64,000 bases of DNA. Source: Aquanectria penicillioides. Lineage: Eukaryota; Ascomycota; Sordariomycetes; Hypocreales; Nectriaceae. The notes beneath the pieces were generated by a model that saw nothing but the letters and a program-made list of their open reading frames with translations, ran no database searches and was not told where the DNA came from. Position 1 is the first letter of the stretch. Every line of letters starts with the position of its first letter. Both the position numbers and the translations under genes were made by a program. The stretch lies in NCBI GenBank assembly GCA_003415625.1, contig PYIU01000009.1:434001-498000 (forward strand), given 5' to 3'. Of the stretch, positions 11,270 to 23,296 are shown piece after piece.

Positions 11270-13273
11270 TTACAGCTTCACCCGGCCAGCATCAAGCGAC
11301 CGCCAGTCTTCTTCAGTGAAGGGCGCGTAGGTATCGTTGTGCAGCCAGTACAAGATGCCCATGCCGTCGTCCTTGTCTAGACTCAGCTTGACGCCTGCAG
11401 CCCGCAGCGTGTGCTTCTGCTGTTTGTTGGTACCCGTGATCTGGCCGCCACCCATCTCGCTCATGATGCGGAGGAACAAGGGACGTGAGAATTTGGGGAG
11501 AGATGTCTGTACGTGAGCGGCGAGACTGCGCATGGTTTCCTCCGTCGGCTCGCCGTCCAAACAGATGGCTGCGCATCCGGCGCGGCCGTCATGGTGTGGC
11601 AGCATCACGCCGTAGACATTGGCCTCCTTAACAGCCGGGTGTGAGCATACGGCGTCGCTAACCTCGGCCGTCGATACATTCTCCGACTTCCAGCGGAAAG
11701 TATCACCAATGCGGTCGTGGAAGTAGACTCGGCCATCCGAGTCCCAGCGCACGACGTCACCAGTGCGGAACCAAATGTCTCCCTTGCGGAAGACGTCGCG
11801 TAATACCTTGGCTTCGGTAGCTGCCTTGTTGCCGTAGTAGCCCTGGAAGCGCTTGAAGGGTTCCTTGGAGGGCAGCTGGAAAATCATCTCTCCTGGCTCG
11901 CCGGGGACAGGCTGGCGACATCGGCCAGTCCGTGGGTTACGGTAGGGCATCTCAGTACTCCAGTCAAGCTCAACCAGTGTGATGCTGTAGCTCATGATGA
12001 TGTTGTAGATCCAGCCATTGCGGCCAATTGCGCCCTCGGTGAGTTCGTTCTTGGACAAATTCCATGTGCCGAGGGTGCCCTCAGTAGCAGCGTAGAACTC
12101 GCAGATGCCTTCAATGCCAAAGCGCCCCTTGAACTCGTTCCAGATATCCGGACGGAGGCCGTTACCAAATGCCACTTTGACCTTGTGCTTGCGGTCGAGA
12201 CACTCGCCCGTCTCTGGGTCGCACTGTGGAGGGCCGCTAGCAAGTAACGCAGGGTTTCGCCGACATACTGGATGGAGGTGGCGCCGGATTCTCGAACATC
12301 GTTCCAGAAGGTCTTGGTGGAGAACTTGCGGCCGATGGCGGTTGTGGAAGACGCGAGGACAGAGGTGCAGAAGGCGAGGATGGTTGCAGACGAGTGGTAT
12401 AGAGGCATGGCCTATGGATGTGAGCATTTCCCCAACATGAACCAGAATTCCCAAGACTTACAGTGTAAATGATATCGCCACCTCCTCGGCCCATGAGCTT
12501 TTCAGCGACAGTCCCGCCAACAATGAGCTTTCCCCAAGAGACGACGGCCGCCTTGGGCAGTCCCGTGGTGCCAGAGGTGTAAATGAGGATGGCAATGTTG
12601 GACAGGCTGGTCTCGGAACGATCGGAGTTGGGGGCCCGCACAGGCTCGGAAGCGTGCGCCTTGGCCTCGAGCTCTGAGGTCAAGACGACAAAGCGGATAT
12701 CTGGGTGCTTGTCGCGGACGTCCTGTCCAACATTTTCCGCAATTTCGGGGTCGACAATGCACAGATGTGTTGTAGCGGCGCTGATGCAATGCGAGAGCGG
12801 CTCGCCCGAGAGGTTGTAGTTGATGAAGGCGGGCTTTGCGCCGATGCTCCAGAGTCCCCACCACAGCCAAACAAAGGTATCCGAGTTCTGGTAGTCGATG
12901 GCGACAATGTCCTTGGGCTTGACGCCCAGCTCGGTGCGCAGCCAGTGCCCGAAGCGCAGTATGGTGTTGTAGGATTCGGCGTAGGAGTAGTGTTTGCCCT
13001 GGAAGATGAACATGGCGCGGTCGGCCGTCTTCTTGTCCTTGGCCATGTTCTCGACGAGGTAGAATAGCGTGAGTCGGTCCATGTACTCGCGGTAGTACAT
13101 GCGAGAGGCGCCTGTGAGGGCGCATTTGAGCAGCAAGAGGTCATACCAGGCGGAGGAGCGGGCGTTAAGGTAGGCGATGGTCGCCGCGAGCGCGGGAGCG
13201 GCGGCAACGAGAGGGACTGTTTGCGAGGTGAGGATTGTCCGTGGGGTAGATTCAAGAGAAACTCACGTGTCAT
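11270..13273 (-). CDS. FAT1: FAT1-type very-long-chain acyl-CoA synthetase / fatty acid transport protein
   Basis: This family activates long and very long chain fatty acids with ATP and CoA at ER, lipid-droplet or peroxisomal membranes, and couples this to uptake. Exons (minus): 13273..13267, 13216..12462, 12411..11270; the first codes only seven bases. The N-terminus (PLVAAAPALAATIAYLNA) is hydrophobic, as in fungal Fat1. The AMP-binding P-loop is IYTSGTTGLPKAA, followed by MPLYHSSAT. Then come FGNGLRPDIW, FYAATEGTLG, GYYGN and the FATP/VLACS block FRTGDVVRWDSDGRVYF with DRIGDTFRWKSENV. The frame breaks between YVGETLRYLLAA and PPQCDPETGEC with nothing missing between them. One C added to the CCC run (plus-strand GGG at 12231..12233) restores YLLAAPPQ and gives 1,905 nt (634 aa), the normal size. 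Probably an intact gene with a sequence error. Confidence 0.88.
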
Positions 13274-15137
13274 GTTGATGAAATATCAGAGTTATCCTGC
13301 TGTTGTGATCCCAGGAGAGGCCGTCGCCGACCTACGAGGTCGATTCCGAAGGAGAGAGGCGACGAAGGGAACTTCAAGCTTGGGCGCTGGTGACGTGGGT
13401 CTGGCCGCCGTGGGCTGATACAGATTCAGCTATCGATAGTGACGCAGATGCTTTGCAGGACGCTATCAGGGCTCCACTGGTGTTAGTGAATGCAGCCCAC
13501 AACAACGCAGATGCAGACGAAAACGCGTTTATCCTGGTTTATAAATGCAATGGTAATTAGGGGGAGAGTGAATATTAAGGATATCAAGAAAACCTACTGT
13601 ACTATTGCCGCCGTCCTGTCTCTCGCGTATCTGCTACGCACCCGGGTGGCTCGGTCGCTGCCATACGCTCCATTCTCCTGCCTCGTGGTCGGACGAGTCG
13701 GAGCCGGCACACCACATGCGAATGCGCTGCATCCTGCAAGTCTGCAACATTCAAGATGTGAGCCTAGTCCGGTTCAGAAAGCTGTTGGTGGATGGGATGG
13801 ACAGGCAACCGCAAAAAGCAACGCTGCGCACCAGAGCACATAGTATCGGCGAGCACTCCACCCGGCTCCGTTGACCGCATCGGCTTCACAGCGTCACATC
13901 GACTCGGCCGGCACGCTTCGTTCCTAGCGAGGCGGCTTGAGAGGGAGGGGCAAGCCTCAGACTGACTTGCCCTGCGGCGTAGACCCCAGCTTTGCGTCCA
14001 TGGCGGTCAAAAGCTGAGGGAATTCGTTGGTCATCCAGGGCGGAGGGTGGTCGAGAAGCACGAGCGAGACGCGTGATGCCTCGGCTAGTTGGCAGTTGGG
14101 GTGTGTGTGTGCGCTTGTGGTTGATGTCACAAGTGGAAGTTCGACGAGCGATGCTGGTTTGGGAATGCGGTTCGGCGGGGAGCGCGGAGGCGGGGCGATC
14201 TGGGGAAGCAGGGGACAAGCTAGCCGGGGGTGTGAATTGTTCTTTTCCTAGCGGATTTATTATGTATTAAGGGGATGGATGGGTGAAGAGAAGGTGGTGT
14301 TCCAAGTCTGGGCGGTGTTGAGAAGCGAAACTCCCTAGACAAAGTTCGTCCGGCGGGAGGCCGTGGTGGTGTAGTTGTGCAAGTCGAGAACAGGGAACAA
14401 CGAAATGAAATGGAAATGGCTCAGATATTATGGGGATTCTATCCTGAAAGGAATTTTGGCCTAATTGCTTACGCCGCAATACGGTCCATGTAACGATATG
14501 TCCATGTAACATTCTCATTGCCTGGGTTGTTGGTTTGGGGAACGTAAGCCTTCCGCGTCACGCCGCACAGCCAAGGAGTGTGGCAAGTAAGTAAAGGAAC
14601 CAGGCGACCAAACAACCTGCCCTCATTGTTATATAAATAAAGTTTGAAATGATGGAAAAAGAAATGATAAAGCCAATCGCTATGTTACAGGCGTAGTAGA
14701 CCGCAGGATTGCATTCACCAGTGCAGCTCTTGAAGACGGAAGCTCAGTCAGTGACGCCTCACCACGCCAATGCTCATCATCACGCCATGCTCCCCATCTC
14801 AAACCAAGTCAGTCAAATATTAATCCCTTTCCCCTAATTAACAGTTATCTTCCCTCGATTATGCTTAACATCGATACCTGCATATCATTTCTCAGTTGAT
14901 CTTCCCTTTCATGTAAGACTTACACATCGGCGTGTCGGTGCTTCTAAGCCCCGATCACCCGACTCCAAGTATCCGTCACGTGATATCGTGATATCGTGTC
15001 TGAGCCCACCTTCACAGCCAAATCGGGACGCAGCCGTTTAGGAGCCAGCGCGCGAAGAGCCTCCCAGTCTTCCGTCTGCTCTGTCGCTACTGGCAATCCA
15101 CTCTTTGTTCTTCTTTGTTCTGCCTCACCACGGCACC
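13274..15137. other. Intergenic region between divergent FAT1 and PIG-S genes
   Basis: 1.86 kb shared upstream region of two divergent genes. Several open frames are present but their composition is biased and none shows a domain. ATATAAATAAA near 14632 is AT-rich but too far from either start to call a TATA box. No RNA gene recognised. Confidence 0.45.
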
Positions 15138-16846
15138 ATGGCGTCCGGGTCCGCTGCAGAGTCGGCGCCGGCCCCCGCCGATGAAGCATCCAGCTCCTCC
15201 GCTGCCTCCAAACCCGAGCTCAAGCTCCCCCCTCCGGAGAAGCCATCCGACATCAAGCAACGCTCGTTCATCGTCCTCTCTTACTGGCTTATAGTTCTTT
15301 TCGTGGGGCTGCCGATCTGGTGGAAGACTACTACTATTTACCGTGCCAATTTGCCTGTCGATGGCATGCTTCAATGGGCTGAGGGCAAGGTAACAGTGTT
15401 CCTGGCGCATGATGCGCCGCTGGCTCCCACAGGCAATGCTAACCTCTCCGTCTTGTCCAGGCCTGTCGCCCCGTTTTCCCGCTCCAAATATCCATCAAGG
15501 CCGACTCTCTGCAAGAAAGCGAGGCCCAGATGCTCGTGCGACTGACCCAGCATGCCCTCGACGACCATAACGACTTCTCCGGCCACCACCTGCGCCTCCA
15601 GCTGGCCCCCAAGGACGACGGCAAAAGCGAGGCTACTCCCACCAAAGACGACTCTCACGTCGCCTTGACCATTCAGCTCACCCCCGGCGAGACCAACTCA
15701 GCTTCTCTCGATCCGCATGCGCCCGTGCTCAACATCGTGTATCCTCCCAACTCGATTCCTACCCCCTCCTCGTCCTCATCCGCCCTCGCCACCTACATCG
15801 CTCAAGAGCTTCAGTCAACCTTCTCCGAAGAGCAGTCTATTATTTCCTACCTTCTATCCACCTCTTCGGCCCCTGATACTCGACCTCAGGGTCTGCCCGC
15901 CGAAGTCGAAGAGACCCTTTCAAAACGCACTACCCGATCGCTCCGATATGCGCCCACCTACCACCTCACTTTCTCGCTGTTCACTGCCGACGCAGTCCCC
16001 AACACCTGGGATATCGAGGCCGCTATTGAAGAATACATGAGGCCCATGCTTGACATCTTGGGCCCCATCCACAACTTTACGATTGATACTCAAGTCCAGC
16101 TCTACGCAACCCCTGGTGTCCAGTCCCAGGTCCTGAGCAAGGCGGATCTCGCATCCTTTATCAATGCGGCCGAGTGGCCTCTTTCGCCCTCCATTGGAGG
16201 TGCTCCCACCGTCAACTTCCTCATTTATATTGGCGATCAGAATATCGGCCTTGATTCCGAGGCCGAGACCTCTCAGTCATGGATGATTCCGCAATGGGGC
16301 ACTGTCTACCTCTTGTCGCTCCCTGAGAGTACTGCACACGTGTCTACGGAGACGCTCAAGCAGCCCATGCTTACCTTCAACAACCATCTCCTATCGCTCC
16401 TCGGCACACCACAGTCCGGTTCCCTTCCCCTCCGTCTATCAACTCTGTCCCGAATTCGCTCCGCCGACCTCATTCTCCGTGCCTCGTCCACGCTCGGCTC
16501 CCTAGCCCGACTGTCTCTCGCCCTCACCTCCATCTCCATCCCCCGTAGCGTCGCCGATGGCGTTGCATCCACCATGGACCATCTGCAGCAGGCCTGCGGT
16601 AGTCTAGGCGGTCCCGAGGGCTTGTACCATGCCCGTATCGCAGAGGAGGAGGCTGAGCGGGCCTTTTTTGAGAAGAGCATGGTTGGCCAGCTCTACTTCC
16701 CCGACGAGCACAAGATCGCCGTCTACCTTCCCCTGCTTGGCCCTGTTGGAGTTCCCTTGGTCATGGGGCTGATGAATGAGTTGAAGAACTGGATCAAGAA
16801 GAGGAAAGAAAAGGCCAAGGAGGCCGCTGAGAAGAAGAAGCAATGA
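15138..16846 (+). CDS. GPI17: GPI transamidase subunit PIG-S (Gpi17)
   Basis: PIG-S/Gpi17 is a subunit of the ER transamidase that attaches GPI anchors to proteins. Exons 15138..15389 and 15461..16846 encode 545 aa. After a Pro/Ser/Ala-rich N-terminal tail, KQRSFIVLSYWLIVLFVGLP is the first membrane anchor. The directly following WWKTTTIYRANLP segment is the conserved PIG-S start of the luminal domain. The C-terminal anchor is YLPLLGPVGVPLVMGLM. A Lys-rich cytosolic tail follows, ending KKKQ, which fits a KKxx ER-retrieval signal. This two-anchor topology with a large luminal loop is as in the family. The start ATG has a good context (CACCATGGC). No lesion seen. Confidence 0.9.
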
Positions 16847-17124
16847 ATGAGATGAGGATAGGGAGAAACATACCATAGACGTGAAACGCATCTAATAAAA
16901 TAATACAATTCACTGCTGTCTCTGCTTGAATATCTTAGTCTTCGATACGCTTTCATTCTCCTGGCCAATCTCTGAGTTGGGTCAGGGCGATTTAGAGAGA
17001 TCTCAACACAGATGCAAGAAAGCCCCTTGATACTCAGCAAAGTCAACTTCTTATTCAATCTGTAACATACGTCAAAAGGATTGTTCCTCCGCCCAGTGTT
17101 GGAGCTGTTAGTTGTTTTTGCAGT

Positions 17125-19618
17125 CTAGCACCACATCCCTTCGAACCCCCATTGCCCCAAAGTACTCGCTGTCCTTGTGACCGCATGTTTCACGACATAG
17201 TCTTCGAAGTCATTGACCGAACGAATGGTCTTTTCGAGATGCGTGTATCTCATTAGCTAGTTTTAGAATCGAGCCAGCTGTCTCGCTGATGTGATTGCAT
17301 TCCGAATTTGCCGACCGTTGAGCTCCTCCTGAGCCAGCATCTTGACATTATAGCAAAGCCCCCCCATGTTAATCCTTTTCCCATCTTTCAACACGATTTC
17401 CTTACCGTCATTTGCATCAGAACTCTTTTTTTTTTTTTTGCTTTTCCATAAGCCGGAAGAAGTTATTCCAATTCTTCTTGCGTCCCTTCTCGTCTATGGG
17501 AGGATAGTATAGAGCGAGTTGCACACGAGACCTAAATGCCTCGTCGAACGTGCCGACTTTGGGATATTAGCAACATCCCGAGGCAATCTTTCATTTTTTT
17601 TAAAGATCAATGAAAGGGGCACATACTTCGATTAGACGTTAAAATAAGAATCCTTTCATAGTATTCAAGACCGCGAAGAAAAACCGAAACCAATGCGTTT
17701 CTCTGGAGGTCATTCTCTCGACGCTCTTCCAGGAATACCACTGCCGAGGTTAATATTGTCTCACATTATGCCCACAGCGGCAACCTGCCGGCCTTCTAAG
17801 TGGCACCAATGTATAGAACTGATTCAAGGTACTTTCCCACGCTTTCAGGTTCTGTTCCAATGTCACCACAAGTGACTCGATAGAGTGGCCTCTCCGCTAA
17901 TTCTGCCACACCATCAGCAGTTTAAGTCTTTCTAGTTCCAGGCCCCCATGAAGCAGAATTATGAGGCCCTTCCCCTTGCCTTCAATCACACCAGATGACA
18001 TGCTAGAAGCGACGTGCGATTGAACCATGGCCTAGATTAGATCCTTCTTATGAGAATCTAAGACTACCTGGTCGATAGCATCCTTTTGCCATTCCACGGG
18101 GCGAAGATATTTGACGAGAAGATTTCCCGCAACACTTTTCTTAGATATCGAGATCGTTCTATCCAAATGTGTATGTAATACTTACTCCATTTCTTGTCAT
18201 GCAGTCCAAGCCCTAGTATCCTTGGCGGAAGAAGCAAGAGGAACGGATCGTCTGGGGGCTGATTTTCATTCACGAGCCCCTTATTGGGTCCTGCATCACC
18301 CTGTGACCCGTCCTCGTCCTCATCATTCGGATGGATTTCGTCCTATGTTTCGTAACCCACCATATATCTCGCGTTAGACTAACAACATCCACAACCATAA
18401 TTCATCCAGCACAATGGAGTCAGAATCCTACCACCTGAATCTCGAATGGTGTCTTTGGGGCATCATACCCCGTGAGGCATTTCTTGCGGCACTCCCAAAA
18501 CATTCTTCCTGTTTCTTAACCTTTTTTCTTGGTCCCCAATCGCATCATACTGCAAAGGGCAGACGTTGAGAACTAATCGGGATTTCATCAAGTTCATTGC
18601 TCGGCCATTGGGCTTCGAAATTCTTGATTTGTTGATGAAACTCTCCATTCAATGTCCATGTGACACCAGATAATGCTGATGAACCAGTTCGTAGCGGCGG
18701 GCAGATTGTGATAACAGCAGCTACCGGCTCTCCATCCTCTATCCGCACCACAATATCCCCAGGATTGAAAGGCTTGGTGGGATGTCTTTTGGTGACAAGG
18801 CCGATCCATGGAGAACAGCGCATTGGCATCTTTGTACTCACTCTCAGTATATTTTTGACATAATCAGCCAAGTAATCAATTTGCGCCCAGCTTTGAGAAT
18901 CCAGGTGCTCCTCGGCTAGGTTTCGGAGGAGCGTCAAATTGCGGTGCAGGTGTAGATATGATGGCTTGAGGTAGACATCCCAGGCATGGAATGCTGAGTT
19001 CCCAGCGGCCAGTAAATCCGTAGATTGCCTCAGGGCGTTAGATAGTACTACGGCCTTGTGCGCAGGGTTTGCAGCGTGAGATTCTGTAGGAAGAATATAA
19101 CAAAAGGGTCGGATGTTTGCTGGTATGGTTGGATTTGTTGGCCTTTGAAGTTTCTCGAAGTGATCTACACAATCGTGAAATTCTACACAATCATACTACC
19201 GATTGATGACTAGAATCAGCTCATCATGGGCCTCAACATAGTCGTCTATTTCATCCCAGAGCCTCACCTTCCTTCTCAGAGCGCTGGCATGGCAGTCTCC
19301 TTGGAACAAACGCGGCTGGTCGAAGAATGTAGCGATCCCAGCGTGTGATTCATGCCCATCGGAGCCTCGTCCACAGGCCACATTATGGAGGCATATTGTT
19401 TTTTGCTGTAAGACAGAGTCCTTTTCTTCGCAGCCTGGTGGTAACTTCATGCCATGCCAAGCAACCGCCTCCTCCTCAAATTCTTGGTCCGGCGGTGCAG
19501 TGCCGGCATCAGAAAACAAGAACCCTAGTCGTAGGCGCTTCGAGGCGATGGCATGACTACAAGCAGCATTTTCATCTTTTCTTTTGCCACTGAGAATCGA
19601 TTCCATCGCAATAGACAT
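17125..19618 (-). pseudogene. Decayed fungal AAA+ ATPase gene (DUF7025-AAA type)
   Basis: No single open frame covers this stretch, but minus-strand translation shows a whole AAA+ ATPase in pieces. The N-terminal part starts at 19618 (MSIAMESILSG). It reads through an in-frame TAG at 19196..19198 to 18545, including a DUF7025-like FNPGDIVVRIEDGEP; a shift then leads to CPLQYDAIGDQEKRLRNR. Next come PRILGLGLHDKKW, LRPVEWQKDAIDQVVLDS and GVIEGKGKGLIILLHG. The Walker A equivalent is ruined (GPGTRKT, then TAA at 17922..17924). YRVTCGDIGTEPESVGKYL and YIGAT follow, then TAG at 17796..17798 where Trp is usual. Walker B (LLDEAD) reads ILTSAV before VFLEERRENDLQRNALVSV. The tail has VGTFDEAFRSRVQLALYYPP and LNGRQIRNAITSARQLA. 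Several lesions are G-to-A type changes. It cannot make an active ATPase. Confidence 0.8.
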
Positions 19619-20294
19619 GGTTATTTCTTAGTTTCGCGGAGTTGATAAGATAGTCGTGTTCGAGTCGATTATGTCTAGCGATGAACTATTCACAGAGCCT
19701 TATTTCTAGAGGCAGCAGCCTAGCCGAGTCTCAGCAAGTACCATGTGAGCTTTGCATCTCTCGCCTTACTGGGAGCCTCGCCAATCGCACAAGCAATACC
19801 AATTGGCTGGATGCACGACCCCCAAGCAATGCGGCGGCCCCGAGCCCAACTTTTCTCAAGGCTGTCGATCATGTTCCTATGCTGTATGATTTCCATCTAA
19901 TTATGAGTCCATGAGGTCTCTACAGGGTGTCTGACGGAGCAAACACAACATAGCCATAGTTCCGCTTGTATCTCCCTAGTCGCAGATACACGTGCATAAC
20001 ACAATGTTTTTAGTACTATTTCGGGAACCTCGTGTTGAATTTATTATTTTATCAAACTTAACCGAATTTAAATATGTGTTTTCCTTCTCCTTCCGCGGTC
20101 CGTGATTCCCTAGCCTCCTCAGATATAGGTTTCTGGTCTCTTGGTCATACCTAACCCAGCAACCCCAGTCTAGCCGAAAGTATTATTCAAAGGTGATCGG
20201 GATCAATGCTCATTTGTGAGAATCCAAAAGTTCATACCAACTCTTCAAAGACTACGCCATTTTTCTCGTTCTCTGATATATTTCCAGTCTTTAC
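19619..20294. other. AT-rich intergenic stretch
   Basis: 676 bp upstream of the decayed AAA+ gene, rich in AT from about 20020. No gene recognised. Confidence 0.45.
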
Positions 20295-20827
20295 ATGGAT
20301 GATGACGACGTTGCGAGCACAAATGAGGCTTTGAGAAGCTTTGTCTTTCAGTGCATGAAACTGGCACCTGACCTAGTGAGCTCGAACCCAGATAGCTTCA
20401 ACGTTGCAAAATTATCAGGTACACATCGTGAAGAGGAATAGCTTTATCTTTTTTGCTGGATCCTCAGACGTCTATCGATATGTTTCATCATCATTGAGGC
20501 TGAAGATGTGTTCAAGAATGAGGGGCAGGCTGGAGGACTAAAGGAAATACTTTACAAGCATCGCAGCACTTTGATGAAACGGGTGCATCTGCCAAACTCC
20601 TTCTAGTTAGCTACGATTTGTCTTGGTCTGCCGAAGGAACATCAGTCAAGGCGAGCAACGTTTCGAGGGAGCCGATCATGCCCAAAAGGATGAGGCGAGG
20701 TGGTTCTCGGTCGCTCTTTCGTGGCTCTGCATTTGGTGCCCAGAGTCGGGCGTTTGTGGAATTTTATACACTTATTGCTTATCCATCATTCTCTTCATCT
20801 TCTCATTTTGTTTATGGTGACTTGTAA
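20295..20827 (+). pseudogene. Decayed reading frame, possibly an NTPase-like gene fragment
   Basis: From ATG 20295 one frame reads NEALRSFVFQCMKLAPDL and DSFNVAKLSG. It hits TAG at 20439..20441 and continues in the same frame as LYLFCWILRRLSICFIIIEA and EDVFKNEGQ to 20606. A second frame starting about 20594 carries the text on (KLLLVSYDLSWSAEGTSVKA). The continuity across the stop and the shift suggests a once longer gene. The hydrophobic FIIIEAED segment resembles a Walker B strand of a NACHT/STAND-type NTPase, but this is a guess. It sits next to the decayed AAA+ gene. Confidence 0.4.
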
Positions 20828-21009
20828 GTCCAAGACAAAAATATGGCCGCCGACTCCAAAGCTCGTGGTCGTCGAGTCGATCAATCCGCATTCAATCCTG
20901 TTGACACCAAACAAATGGCTCCAAGCCAAACTTTCCCCATAACCTTCTCTTTTCAGAGGTATATTAGTGTACCGTAAAACTTCATTTCCCGTCCAGAGTG
21001 TTCATCCGC

Positions 21010-23296
21010 TCAGTTGGTCGCGTCCAGACCAGCTGCAGCTTTAGCCTGTTCCGCTAATTGTTTGTACTGGTTCAATTGACTGGGGGTATAATAATGATCC
21101 CGCTTGCCAGGTGAAACACACCTAGCTCGCTGATGATCTTGAAGGCTATGAAGTTGGCATGGTGACAGACCCTGCACCTTGGGCAGGTTTTGTGGAGTTG
21201 CATACAAGGAGTGAAAGTCCGTCCACATGGCTTCTCGTGGCATACCCCAGCGAGGAGGCTGTGGGTACATAGATGCTATGGGGTGTAGTAACACGGGTTT
21301 GCGGTCTTTGTTCTCCAACCATGCGAGCCCCTTCATGTGCAAAATCAACTGACGCACAGCCTGGTCAGGAACATTAGCCAAATCAGGCCTCTTGGTTCGG
21401 AACTGAGTGAGGTCTCCTTCATTGACCTGAATAGTGGGTGGCACTTTTCCGGCAAGTCCTTGGCTATCAGAATTTGGCGTTCCATAATTCTTTTCGTAAC
21501 CTTGCTTCTTCTCGCGTAATGCTTGGATCTGCTTGAGCTGAACAGCTGCGAGATAATCTTGCAACTCCTGGGGTACATCTTTTTTGTTCAGCCAAGTCTT
21601 CAATTCTCCCCAGCTCCGCAGACCAAACAAAGGCAGAGCTTCTCCAAAGTAGGCAGAAAATTGAACAAGCAACTGATGCGGGGTACTCAGCTCATCTACC
21701 GTGGAGACGACTTGGGTAAACGATGGCCCTAAAACCAGGCGACTCAAGTTGAGGTGCGACTTGTCGTGGTCGAAATCCTTCAGGAGCGAGTCAAAGTCGA
21801 AATTTGCAGGCACTTGATCAACGTTGAGATCCTGGGGCATCACGAAAATCTCGTGCAGCCTCCCCTGCAACTCAGATCAGTAATGAACCTGAAGGAAGTT
21901 TGTAAGCGCAAAGCATACCCTATCATGGGACTTGACCCTTTCATTCAGGGCTGGATTGTCAGGACCTTGGTCAAGAGATCTTTTTTCTCCAACTTTTGGG
22001 CTTGCACCTTGATTTGTAGCAATCGCAGGGCTTCCTTGAATAGTGGGAAGGAAAGAATAGCCATTTGGATCTGGAATTAACTTATGCGAAGCTGTCGACA
22101 GCAGCTGTGGCTGTATCAAACGCTCAGCGCCAGTTGTGCCCTTGATTGTATCACTCAGCATATTGTAGTAGTGGGATATCCGATAAATTGCGTAAAGCCT
22201 CGCATCGACCTGGCGTTCTGTTATAGGATAGGCCTGCAGTTGACGAAAAGGTGAGTTCAAGGCCGCGTAAGTCAAGAAGGAAACTCACCATATTGGGAAC
22301 GACAAGTCTCAATATCGATGTGGCATCACCCGAAATGGTCGTCAGAGGCCCCATTTGTAGCATCACGGTGAAAAACATCTCCTCGATCGGTCGCTTTTTT
22401 GTGAGAAATTGCATTAAACCGCGTCGCTCACTCTCACTCCGCTCTACCATTGAAGGCTCAAGGGCTAGAAAGGGCACATTAGCGAAGGTAAAGATATCGA
22501 ACAGCCTAAGGGAGGGAAATTTACAGAATAGAAGTTGCTTCATTCTTCTAAATTGACAGAACATTCGCTTCAGTTGGAGAGGAGTCGCGTACTCTTTCCT
22601 TTCAGGGGTGGAGCTCGTTGTCCAACCAGAAGCCGGGTCAACTTCATCCATAATGGCATCCTCCAAAAATTCCAGTCTTTTAATTTCGTCCCATTTTGCC
22701 CAGGGCCTGTGACGCATCATTTTCGACTGGATTACCTGCTCATTCTTCTGTAGCATGGCCTCTCTGAGTTGCTGATGGCTTGTCAATGGCATTGTGGAGG
22801 GAACTTCACCTAGCATGCCATCACAATCGTCCTCATCTTCAATGAAGGTTGAGTGCCAGGTTCGAGTGGAAGATTGGCTGGTTGGTTTTGCAGCTGACAG
22901 TCCAAAATGGCCGTTCAGCGCCTCCGTCCACTGGTCAACTTCTGAATTGTCACTTCGAAAGGCTTCCTGTGGAGTTTGCAGCGTATCTGGTTTTCTTTTT
23001 AGTTCTGGTAAAACAGGGAAGCCTATATCAGGTCGTTTTGGCAGTCCTTGCTCACGCATCCGCAACAGAACCACGTGGTTCCCAGGACGGTATGCTGACA
23101 TTGCCCAGCTCAGCATAATATCGCTGAGCGTCTCTTTAGGTAGCTTCTCGGCTCGTACTCGCAGCTCTGGAGTCAGGAGAGAAAGAAACCACTCATTTTT
23201 CGAAGGGCTTTGGCTATTTGTGGGTATTGGGTGCAAGAAGGGGATGGATTGCGTGGTATTGGGCTTTGCTTCTGGAAGTATTTTCCCAGACTCCAT
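21010..23296 (-). CDS. Unrecognised 725-aa protein
   Basis: A three-exon gene (23296..22289, 22233..21919, 21864..21010; all joins in phase 0, introns 54-55 nt with normal splice signals) coding for 725 aa. I do not recognise the family. It has no signal peptide and no obvious membrane segment. The protein is rich in Gln, Leu and charged residues. Visible blocks are FLSLLTPELRVRAEKLPKET, MMRHRPWAKWDEIKRLEFLE, RMFCQFRRMKQLLFCKFP, PITERQVDARLYAIYRISHY, and a C-terminal YYTPSQLNQYKQLAEQAKAA. The last one looks helical or coiled-coil. Start chosen at the ATG of MESGKILPE. Frame and splice phase are intact through the gene, so it is probably expressed even though its neighbour at 17-21 kb is decayed. 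Confidence 0.75.

Noticed and set aside
12225..12245. Programmed ribosomal frameshift in FAT1
   Set aside because: No slippery heptamer or downstream structure is evident, and the same type of break at C/G runs recurs in three other genes, which points to sequencing error.
12502..13125. 207-codon minus frame overlapping FAT1
   Set aside because: Out of frame with the AMP-binding motifs of FAT1 and with no domain of its own.
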